Shown one piece after another: positions 18,956-26,290 of a stretch of DNA of 34,193 bases. The position numbers and the translations under genes are program-made. Origin of the DNA: Planctomycetota bacterium (lineage in GTDB: Bacteria; Planctomycetota; J058); NCBI GenBank assembly GCA_020425635.1, contig JAGQRJ010000237.1:1-34193 (forward strand). The letters run 5' to 3'. A model generated the notes under the pieces. That model was not told where the DNA came from and ran no database searches. It saw only the letters and a list, made by a program, of their open reading frames with translations. The first letter of the stretch is position 1, and every line of letters starts with the position of its first letter.

Positions 18956-20869
18956 CTAGGGCGAGCGCGCCGCGCGGAACCCGAGGTTGGTGTAGCGGGC
19001 CTCGGGCAGGTCTCGTCCCCGGTTGGTCGGGCGACAGAGGCGGGCGTTGCTGTTCCAGCTCCCGCCGCGGTTCACCCGCAGGGGCCCGCCGCTCATGGAC
19101 GGCGCGCCGTTGGTCGGGGTCTCTTCGTAGCCCGCGTACACGTCCTGCACCCACTCCAGAATGTTCCCTGCCATGTTCAGACAGCCGAAGGGCGAAGCCC
19201 CGAGCTCGCAGGCGTCGATCGGCGCGGTGTAGGGGAAGCCGTCGTCCCACTCAGCCTTCTGCAGGCCATAGAGCTCGCGCGAGTCCGCGGGCCACTCCCA
19301 GGTGGCGCTGCGGTCGGCGAGGTTCAGCCGGTCGGCGTTGGGCTCGCTGCTTCCCCAAGGCCAAAGCTGGCTCTTGGGCCCGCGCGCGGCGAACTCCCAC
19401 TCGGCTTCGCTCGGCAAGCGCAGCCCCGCCCAGCTGCAATAAGCGGTCGCCTCGATCCAGCTCACGTTGAACACCGGGTGGTCCTCGGCGGCCGTATGGG
19501 CAGCGTCGAGGGTCGGGTCGGGCTCCGCCGCGCCGCTCTGGGCGCAGAATTCGCGGAACTGTCGCCAGCTGATCTCGTGCTTGCCGAGGAAGAACCCGCT
19601 GCTGAGGGTCACCCGGTGCGCGGGGTGTTGATTGAATTCGGGTGCCTCGTCGTCCCCCATGTCGAAGCTCCCTGGCCACACCCACACCAGGATCGAGCCG
19701 TCCTTGGCGTTGGTGTACTCGCCCGCGGCGTCGCCGAACACGAGGCCCTCCGGCAGCGGAAGCGTAGGCCGTCGGGTGGGGTCCAGGGCGCGAAACCACC
19801 GCGGGGCCGTGGCCTCAGGCGCCTCCGGGGGCGGGGGAGGCTCTGCCTCGACGGGGCGCGCCTCGAGGGGGGAGCGCCCTCCGCCTCCGCCGCCGCCTCC
19901 GCCTCCGCCTTCGCCTGCGCCGTCGGCCAGCGAGCCCGACACGACCGCGCCGATCAGGAGCGAGAGGCCCAGGGCGCCGCCGACCGCGGCCGCCAGCCAC
20001 AGCGGCGGCCCCCTGCGCGCGGGCCCGTCGTCGGCCGCCGACTGCAGGCGGCGCAGCTTGCGGCCCAGGGAGGCGACGGAGCTGACCCGGGCCTCGGGGT
20101 CCTTCTCCAGGCAGCGCAGGATCAGCGCCTCGAGGCGTGGGGGCACCCGGACTCGCAGCGACGGCGGCGCTGGGGGGTCGGTCAGGGTGTGCGCGAGCAC
20201 CTCGTGAAAGCTCTCCCCGACGAAGGGTGGGGAGCCGGTCAACGCGGCGTAGAGCACGCTCCCCACCCCGTAGACGTCGGTCCGCTCGGTCGCGGTCTTG
20301 CCCTCGCCGCGCGCTTGCTCCGGCGCCCAGTAGCCCGGCGTGCCCTGCAAGGTGCCGGTCCTGGAGAGCTGGGCCGAGGCCTCCCGCGAGACGTCCTTGG
20401 TGAGGCCGAAGTCGGTCAAGACGTAGCGCCCCTCGGCCGCGCAGAGGACGTTGGCGGGCTTGAGGTCGCGGTGCAGGATCCCCTCGGCGTGGGCGACGCT
20501 CAGCGCCTCGCAGAGCTGCGCTCCGAGCTCGATCGCGTCGGCCGCGGCGAGCGGACCGCGCCGCAAGCGCTCCTCGAGGCTCTCCCCCAACACCCGGCGC
20601 ATGGCGAACCAGGGGACGCCCCCCTCCTCCCCGGCGTCCACGATCTGCACCAGGCCGGGGTGACGCAGCTTTACGAGGGCCTGGATCTCGCGCTTGAAGC
20701 GGCGCAGGAGGTTGGCGTTCAGCGCGCTCGACTCCACCCCGTGGAACACCTTGATCGCCAGCTCGAGCCCCGAGTCTGGGTGGCGAGCGAGGTAGACCGT
20801 CCCCATGCCCCCGCGGCCGAGCTCGCCCAGGGTGGTGTAGCGGCCGAATCGTGGCGCAGCCTGGCTCAC
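18956..20869 (-). CDS. Membrane Ser/Thr protein kinase fused to an FGE-sulfatase (SUMF1-like) domain
   Basis: A 637-residue protein with GTG start. Residues 8-275 are a Hanks-type kinase with P-loop GELGRGGMGTVYLA (15-28), Lys40 (LAIKVF), HRDLKPAN (133-140), DFG (153-155) and the APE-like WAPEQARG. A transmembrane helix spans about 290-312. A linker follows, with eleven consecutive glycines (321-331) and a Pro/Glu-rich stretch. Residues about 395-637 are a formylglycine-generating-enzyme-like domain (GSFDMGDDEAPEFNQHPAHRV is seen as two blocks, 400-409 and 410-420; WEFAARGP; NMAGNILEWVQD; RGGSWNSNARLC). In true FGE two cysteines bind copper; here the first is Ser607 and only Cys612 remains, so the external domain is probably a sensor or acts differently. 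Such fusions are frequent in Planctomycetota and Myxococcota. Confidence 0.9.
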   Translation of the reverse strand: MSQAAPRFGRYTTLGELGRGGMGTVYLARHPDSGLELAIKVFHGVESSALNANLLRRFKREIQALVKLRHPGLVQIVDAGEEGGVPWFAMRRVLGESLEERLRRGPLAAADAIELGAQLCEALSVAHAEGILHRDLKPANVLCAAEGRYVLTDFGLTKDVSREASAQLSRTGTLQGTPGYWAPEQARGEGKTATERTDVYGVGSVLYAALTGSPPFVGESFHEVLAHTLTDPPAPPSLRVRVPPRLEALILRCLEKDPEARVSSVASLGRKLRRLQSAADDGPARRGPPLWLAAAVGGALGLSLLIGAVVSGSLADGAGEGGGGGGGGGGGRSPLEARPVEAEPPPPPEAPEATAPRWFRALDPTRRPTLPLPEGLVFGDAAGEYTNAKDGSILVWVWPGSFDMGDDEAPEFNQHPAHRVTLSSGFFLGKHEISWRQFREFCAQSGAAEPDPTLDAAHTAAEDHPVFNVSWIEATAYCSWAGLRLPSEAEWEFAARGPKSQLWPWGSSEPNADRLNLADRSATWEWPADSRELYGLQKAEWDDGFPYTAPIDACELGASPFGCLNMAGNILEWVQDVYAGYEETPTNGAPSMSGGPLRVNRGGSWNSNARLCRPTNRGRDLPEARYTNLGFRAARSP

Positions 20870-20981
20870 TCCGCGGGCCCTCTGAGACGCCTCACCGTAG
20901 CCCAGGCGGTCTCGACTCGCGAGCTGCGACCCCGGCGGCCACGAGGGAGCGACGCGCGGGCTCGCCGCCCCCGTGGACGGC

Positions 20982-22523
20982 TCAGTGCGCCCAGTCTGGG
21001 ACCACGGCGGGGTCGATCCCCATGGTCACGCCGCAGAGCGCCCAGAACACGACCACGACCAGGAGCACCCCGAGCGCGTTGAACCACAGGCCTGCGCGGA
21101 CCATGGCCTTGATCGGGACCCAGCCCGAGCCGAACACGATCGCCTGCGTCGGGGAGGCGACGGGCATCATGAACGCGCAGCTCGCCGAGAGCGTCGCGGG
21201 GATCATCAGCGCGCGCGGGTCGGTCCCGAGCGCCTTCCCCGCCTCGGCCAGGATCGGGAGGACCATCTCCGTGGTCGCCGTGTTGCTGGTGAGCTCGGTC
21301 AAGCCGGTCAGCACCACGCACACGAGGGAGACCACGACCAGGGGCGAGACGCCTCGCAGCGCGGCCAACCCCCCGCCGACCCAGGCCGAGAGCCCCGACG
21401 CCTTGAACCCCGCGGCCAGCGCGAAGCCGCCGCCGAACAGGAGGAGCATGCCCCAGGGGAGCTCCTGGGTCATGCGCCACTCCATGAGCCGCTCGCCTGG
21501 GCGGTCGGCCGAGGGGAGCACGAAGAGCAGGATCGCCATCAGGACGGCCACGAAGGCGTCGTCGACGTAGCCCGCCTCGAACAGCGGCAGGTGGCTCCAG
21601 CCGGGGACGCTCGCGCCGCCGCGGGTCAACCACAGCAGCGCGGTCGCGCCGAACACGCCGCAGGTCATGACCTCGTCGCGGCGAATCGGCCCCAGGGCCT
21701 TGCGCATTTCGGCGATCACCTCGCGGCCACCGATCAGCCGGTCGTTGGGCAGCCTCGAGGGCACGCGGGTCAGGAGGACCCAGCCCAACGCCAAGAACAC
21801 CGTCGACAGCGGGAGCCCCAGCAGCAACCACTCCGCGAAGGCCGGCGGCGGCGCGTCGGGGAAGAGCGTGGTCAGCACGCGGCTGTAGGAGAGGTTCGGA
21901 GGGGTGCCCACCAGCGTGGCCATGCCCCCGATGTCGGCGGCGTAGGCGATCCCGAGCATGGCGGCCACCCCGAGCGGTTGCACCGCGGCCAGGTCCTCGC
22001 TCCGCTCGCGCACCGCCTGCAGCACCGAGAGCACGATCGGCATCAGCACCATGACGGTGGCCGTGTTCGAGATCCACATCGAGAGGAAGGCCGAGGCGAG
22101 CATGAAGCCCAGCACGACCTGACGCGGGCGATCGCCGACCCGATGAATGATCCAGAGCGCGAGGCGCTTGTGCGCGCCCGAGGCCTGCAGCCCCAACGCG
22201 AGCATGAACCCGCCCAGGAACAGGTAGATCACCGAGGCGCTGTAGTTGGGGGCCACCTCCTTGATCGGCTGGATCCCGAGCAGCGGGAGCAGCACCAGCG
22301 GCAGCAGCGAGGTCACCGGAATCGGGATCGCCTCGGTCACCCACCACACCGCCATCCACACGGCCACCGCGGCCATGCGCCCCACGCCGGGAGCGGCGTC
22401 CGGGCTCGCGAGCGCGATCGAGGCCGCCACCGCCGCGGCCGCCGCGGGTCCTGCCGCCAGCTTGGCGAGCGCGCGTCGGTTCGAGGAGGGAGGGCGATCA
22501 GGCGAGGGGGCGGGCTCGTTCAC
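20982..22523 (-). CDS. DASS/SLC13-family anion transporter
   Basis: A 513-residue polytopic membrane protein with GTG start. Both hallmark SNT substrate and sodium-binding hairpins are visible: WISNTATVMVLMP (SNT 152-154) and ELTSNTATTEMVLPIL in the second half. Other family motifs are WWVTEAIPIPVTSLLPLVL near 60-78 and IGGMATLVGTPPN near 198-210. Members import di- or tricarboxylates (succinate, citrate) or sulfate with sodium; which one is not decidable here. Hydrophobic segments alternate through the whole length, as expected for about 11-12 membrane helices and hairpins. The start lacks a strong ribosome-binding site. Confidence 0.92.
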   Translation of the reverse strand: MNEPAPSPDRPPSSNRRALAKLAAGPAAAAAVAASIALASPDAAPGVGRMAAVAVWMAVWWVTEAIPIPVTSLLPLVLLPLLGIQPIKEVAPNYSASVIYLFLGGFMLALGLQASGAHKRLALWIIHRVGDRPRQVVLGFMLASAFLSMWISNTATVMVLMPIVLSVLQAVRERSEDLAAVQPLGVAAMLGIAYAADIGGMATLVGTPPNLSYSRVLTTLFPDAPPPAFAEWLLLGLPLSTVFLALGWVLLTRVPSRLPNDRLIGGREVIAEMRKALGPIRRDEVMTCGVFGATALLWLTRGGASVPGWSHLPLFEAGYVDDAFVAVLMAILLFVLPSADRPGERLMEWRMTQELPWGMLLLFGGGFALAAGFKASGLSAWVGGGLAALRGVSPLVVVSLVCVVLTGLTELTSNTATTEMVLPILAEAGKALGTDPRALMIPATLSASCAFMMPVASPTQAIVFGSGWVPIKAMVRAGLWFNALGVLLVVVVFWALCGVTMGIDPAVVPDWAH

Positions 22524-22589
22524 GGACGAGGACGATAGCCCGCTGAGGCGCGCGCCGGCAACACGCTCCCGCAGCTCGCCTGCACGACC

Positions 22590-22619
22590 GCACCCGCCGG
22601 CGGAGTCGCCGGCGGGTGC
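22590..22619. terminator. Strong hairpin after the diheme lipoprotein gene
   Basis: A perfect 13-base stem (GCACCCGCCGGCG with CGCCGGCGGGTGC) and a GAGT loop lie 35 bases downstream of the stop of the minus-strand lipoprotein gene and ahead of the transporter gene. No T-run follows, but position and stability suit a terminator. Confidence 0.6.
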
Positions 22620-22653
22620 CAGGATCGGGGTTCAGGAAGGAAGGGTGAGGGGT

Positions 22654-24423
22654 CTACTGGAAGGGCGCGCCCTTCTGGATCCAGTTGAGCAGGGTGTCGT
22701 AGGGCTGGGAGCCCACGTCGAAGACCTTGACCGGGTGTCCGCGCCCGACCGCGCGGCGCAGCAGACTCGAGTTGGCCGGGTCGCCGAGGTTCACCTCGTT
22801 GATCACGGTCTGGTAGTCCCGGGTGTCGTTGGCCAGGCCCGCAGAGAGGCGGAAGTCGTCGTCGTTGGTGTGGCAGCCGGAGCAGCTCGCGATCACGGGC
22901 TTGGCGTCGACGAGGTAGGTCGGGTTCGCCGAGAGCGGGGGCGGGCCCTGGGCCGCGGCGCCGCCGTCGTAGACCGCGCCCCCCGAGATCCACGCCAGCA
23001 CGAGGTCGTAAGTCGCCGAACCGACCGGCCACAGGCCGCCGCCTGCGTGGGCCACCGTGGCCGAGCCCTTCTGCAGCAGGTTCGACGACGCGGGGGCGTT
23101 GACGTCGACCTGGGCGAGGGTGGCCTGGTAGTCGGCCATGTCGTCCGCGAGCCCGGCCGAGAGCGTGTAGCCGGTCTGCATGGTCGAGTGGCACGCGACG
23201 CAGCTCGAGAGCGCGGGCTTGAGGCTGTTGAGGTAGTCGTAGACGCCGTTGGCGGGCGGCGGGGGCGCGGTTCCTGCGCCGGGGGTCGCGCTGCCTGCGG
23301 TCGCCGCCGCGCCGAGGCGCGCCAGGACTAGGGGGCCGCTGGCGTCGCGGGCGCCGATCATGAGGGTCGACGCGTCCTTGGAGAACAGGCTGAAGATCCC
23401 GGTGGTGGGGGGGAGTCCGATCTCGTCGGGCCAGCCGCCGTTGGCGTCGCGGTAGACCAGGCGCCCGCTGGCGAGGCCCGCGTAGAGCGTGGAGTCCTGC
23501 CAGGCCAGGCAGGTGGGGGCGTCCTGGGTGAAGCTGACGAGGGTGTCGAAGCTCAGGCCATCCGCCGTCGAGAGGACGCTGCCCGAGATCGGCGCGCCGC
23601 CCACGAGGTCGAAGGTGGCGACGCTGAACACGAGCAGCTCGGCGCCGCGGGCGTCGGTGACCACGAGCATGTCGGTGACGCTCTGGCTGAAGTTCGGGCC
23701 AGGAGCGGCGCCGGGCACCGCGAGGGCCTCGACCGCCGCGCCGCTCACCTTGCGCAGGCCGACCTGAAGGGACCCCGCGTCGGTGACGCCGACCCAGGTC
23801 GACCCCAGGAAGCCGACCGCCGCGGTGGGCACGCTGCTCCCGAGGTCGGCCGTCGAGGTCGCTTGGCCGGCCGCGTCGAGGGTCCACAGCTCGCCGGCGA
23901 GGCCCGCGCCGCCCAGGAGGGCGACGGGGGCGCCCGCGACGGTCGCCACGTGCAGCTCGTCGAAGGGGGTGTCGTTGACCAGCGTCCAGGTCCCCACGCC
24001 GTTGGCCTCGGTGCGCTGATAGAGGTCGCCCGCGCCGTCCGCGGTGCCGAGGAAGGCCTCGCTGCCGGTGCTCGCCACGCTGGTCGTGGTCGCGCCCAGC
24101 TGGGCCTCTTCGATCGCCTGGCCGCCGACCAGGAGCGCGCGGGAGGCAGAGATCGCGAGCAGGTCGCTGCCGTTTGCGGCGATCGAGAGTCCGTCGATCG
24201 CGTCGTCGGGGTTCGTGCCGGCGGAGACGCTGGTGTAGGAGTAGCTCGCCGCGCGGCTGGGGGCGGGCAGGCTCGAGGCGGTCGCCCCGCCAGCCGTCGA
24301 TCCCGGGGCGGTGCTCGAGCTACGGCCCGAGCCGCCGCCGCAGCCCGAGGCGCTCAGCCCGAGGGACAGGGTCAGGCTCGCGAGGCAGACGCAGCGGAGG
24401 GTGAAGGAGCTGAGCACGTTCAT
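22654..24423 (-). CDS. Propeller lipoprotein with two heme-c (CxxCH) repeat domains
   Basis: A 589-residue exported lipoprotein: hydrophobic signal with lipobox-like SASGC, Cys28 as lipidated residue, then a Ser/Gly/Thr-rich spacer. Residues about 60-390 are repetitive beta-strand sequence suggesting a propeller. The C-terminus has two homologous domains of roughly 90-100 residues. The first has SSCVACHS (CxxCH 408-412); the second has ASCSGCHT (514-518). Each continues with LSAGLA(D/N)D, a DYQ motif, ASSNLLQKG or ANSSLLRRA, and a YD-x-L-(x)2-WI ending. The domains resemble the Planctomycete-type cytochrome c domains, so periplasmic electron transfer is likely. ATG 24423 has AGGA upstream. 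Confidence 0.82.
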   Translation of the reverse strand: MNVLSSFTLRCVCLASLTLSLGLSASGCGGGSGRSSSTAPGSTAGGATASSLPAPSRAASYSYTSVSAGTNPDDAIDGLSIAANGSDLLAISASRALLVGGQAIEEAQLGATTTSVASTGSEAFLGTADGAGDLYQRTEANGVGTWTLVNDTPFDELHVATVAGAPVALLGGAGLAGELWTLDAAGQATSTADLGSSVPTAAVGFLGSTWVGVTDAGSLQVGLRKVSGAAVEALAVPGAAPGPNFSQSVTDMLVVTDARGAELLVFSVATFDLVGGAPISGSVLSTADGLSFDTLVSFTQDAPTCLAWQDSTLYAGLASGRLVYRDANGGWPDEIGLPPTTGIFSLFSKDASTLMIGARDASGPLVLARLGAAATAGSATPGAGTAPPPPANGVYDYLNSLKPALSSCVACHSTMQTGYTLSAGLADDMADYQATLAQVDVNAPASSNLLQKGSATVAHAGGGLWPVGSATYDLVLAWISGGAVYDGGAAAQGPPPLSANPTYLVDAKPVIASCSGCHTNDDDFRLSAGLANDTRDYQTVINEVNLGDPANSSLLRRAVGRGHPVKVFDVGSQPYDTLLNWIQKGAPFQ

Positions 24424-24678
24424 GAATCGATCCTGCGGTTGGGCGCCAGCGGCCGGGGGTGGAGCTGAGCCAGAAGCAGCGCCTCGGCGCGGCATTCGCC
24501 GAGGCGCCACTTCGTGGACAGTTCGGAGCTGGAAGGCGACGCCGAGTCGACCTTCATGGTGAGTGGGTGCGCGCGGGGTTGCGCGTTCGACCCCCCCAGA
24601 TGCAGGAACGCGGGCTCATGTAACAGAGAAAGCGAAATTTCTTTGGGAGCTGCGACCTGGGTCGCAGGGAGCTGACCC
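24424..24678. other. Intergenic region between two lipoprotein genes
   Basis: The 255 bases hold no supportable gene. The segment carries a perfect hairpin next to the upstream gene and presumably the promoter of the diheme lipoprotein gene on the minus strand; no convincing -35/-10 pair was seen. The AT-richer stretch at 24620-24645 stands out from the surrounding GC-rich DNA. Confidence 0.6.
24650..24667 (-). terminator. Hairpin after the second propeller lipoprotein gene
   Basis: CTGCGACC and GGTCGCAG form a perfect eight-base stem with a two-base loop, 11 bases beyond the stop codon. Read on the minus strand it is followed by an AT-richer stretch but not a proper U-run. Confidence 0.4.
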
Positions 24679-26106
24679 TTACTGGAGGGTCACGCGGTCG
24701 AGGGTCGCGCTGACCTCGGGCTTGGCGCGATCCTGGACGGGCACGTCGCCGACGACGGCCAGCACGGTGTCGCCCTTGCCGTCGGGCGCGGGCTTCACGA
24801 CGAAGGCCTCGACCTGGCCTTCGCTCGCGGGGCGCAAGCCGGAGACCTGGGTCACCTGCTTCTGCTCCACGTCGAGCACGTTGACCGCGCTGTCTCCCGC
24901 GTTGGCCGCGAAGACCTTCGTGCCGTCGCTGGAGAGGGCCAGGCCGCGGGTGGAGTTGCGCGTCGAGTCGCTGGGGAGGGTGAAGTCCTCGCGGAAGGTC
25001 AGCGCCTGCAGGTCGAGCGCGTAGAGCCGCGCCTGCTGCAGCGAGCCGACGTAGCCCGAACGCCCGCTGGGCTCGACGACCACCGGCCCGAAGGGGTCGG
25101 GGACCCGTCCGTCGGCGAGGAGCTCGGGGAAGGTGATCGAGGACAGGCGCTTGGCGCTCTGGACGTCGATCACGTCGATTGACGCTCCAGTCTGCCCGAA
25201 GCTGCCGGTGTTGGTGACGAAGAGCAGGCTCCCGAACCGGGTCAGACCGGTGGGGTTGAAGGCGGTGGTGCGGATCAAGGCCCGGGGCTCGAGGCGTTGC
25301 TGCTGGCGATCGAGTCGCAGCGCGAGGACCACGCCTGGGTTGTGGTCGCCCTCGGCGTCGGTGTTCGCTGCGCAGAGGAACACGGTGTCGCCGACGAGGG
25401 TCACGCCGGTCACGTCGGTGAGCAGCAGAGGCCGCTCGCCGACGTCGACGCCCTGACTGTTGCGAGCGCCCGCGGGCCAGGTGGCGCTGAGCGCGCCCAC
25501 GTCGAACCAGGTGACGTCGTCGCTGCTGCGCGCGGTGCTGGGGTCGAAGATCGCCACGCCTTCGAAGCCTGCGCCCTGGGTGGGCAGCAGCGCGAGGTCG
25601 GGCTGCACGAGCTCCAGCGCGCCGAGGCCACGCCCCGCGCCGAGCTGCTCCGGGAAGAGGGAGAAGGCGCGAACGAGCAGAGGGAGCTCGCCCGAGGTGT
25701 CGAGGACCCTGAGCACGCCGTTGGCCTCGACCACGTACATCAACTCGGCTTCTGGTTCGGCGGCGACGTCCGATACGGTCGTGTTGGCACCGAAGTCGAC
25801 GAAGGCGTCTCGGACCGCGGGGACCTTGGGCGCCGACGAGGTGCCGCGGCGGGGGGTCGAGAGGCTGTTGACGCGCTGCGTCGACGCCGGGGAAGCCGAG
25901 CCTGCTTGGAGGCTCGTCAGCTCGTCCGTGGACGTAAGTTGATTGTTCTCAGAGGTCGAAACCCCGGAGCTGAGGGTCGCGGTCGCACCCGCGGCGGCCG
26001 TCCTGGTGGCGGACTGCGCTCCATGGTGCGGCCGTTGGCCGCACCCGAGCATCCCGACTCCCACGATCCCGATCAGGAAGAGCGAACGTGCGTGCTCTGA
26101 ATCCAT
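24679..26106 (-). CDS. Exported beta-propeller lipoprotein (YVTN/lactonase-like)
   Basis: A 475-residue protein with a short signal sequence and probable lipidated Cys22 (GVGMLGC). Residues about 25-90 are a low-complexity Ser/Thr/Ala-rich spacer. The rest contains propeller-like repeats, for example LMYVVEANGVLRVLDTSGEL, SLLFVTNTGSFGQTGASIDV and KVFAANAGDSAVNVLDVEQK, which match the YVTN-type pattern of surface or periplasmic propellers. No heme motif or catalytic residues were recognised. ATG 26106 has GGGAGG three bases before an ATC-ATG pair. The neighbour is another propeller lipoprotein on the same strand, so the two may share a surface role. Confidence 0.8.
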   Translation of the reverse strand: MDSEHARSLFLIGIVGVGMLGCGQRPHHGAQSATRTAAAGATATLSSGVSTSENNQLTSTDELTSLQAGSASPASTQRVNSLSTPRRGTSSAPKVPAVRDAFVDFGANTTVSDVAAEPEAELMYVVEANGVLRVLDTSGELPLLVRAFSLFPEQLGAGRGLGALELVQPDLALLPTQGAGFEGVAIFDPSTARSSDDVTWFDVGALSATWPAGARNSQGVDVGERPLLLTDVTGVTLVGDTVFLCAANTDAEGDHNPGVVLALRLDRQQQRLEPRALIRTTAFNPTGLTRFGSLLFVTNTGSFGQTGASIDVIDVQSAKRLSSITFPELLADGRVPDPFGPVVVEPSGRSGYVGSLQQARLYALDLQALTFREDFTLPSDSTRNSTRGLALSSDGTKVFAANAGDSAVNVLDVEQKQVTQVSGLRPASEGQVEAFVVKPAPDGKGDTVLAVVGDVPVQDRAKPEVSATLDRVTLQ

Positions 26107-26290
26107 GATCCTCCCAAGGCACTGAGAGCAATGGAGGTGCCGGAGGTGTAAAGCCCTGCGTCACGAGTCCGTAAAAGGCGGCTGGAACCGACTCTGTGCA
26201 CTTCGTTCGCGGCCAAGGGTCGAATCGGGGGGGGCGCGAACCGAAAAAACCAGAAGACGGGTGTGATATTCAGGGCCTGGACTCACATAC

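Noticed and set aside
20973-22538. Plus-strand 521-residue open frame with His/Arg-rich translation
   Set aside because: Antisense to the DASS transporter, composition typical of shadow frames.
26261-26270. Extended -10-like TGTGATATT before the anti-sigma gene
   Set aside because: Only four of six bases match and no -35 is visible; too weak to list as a promoter.
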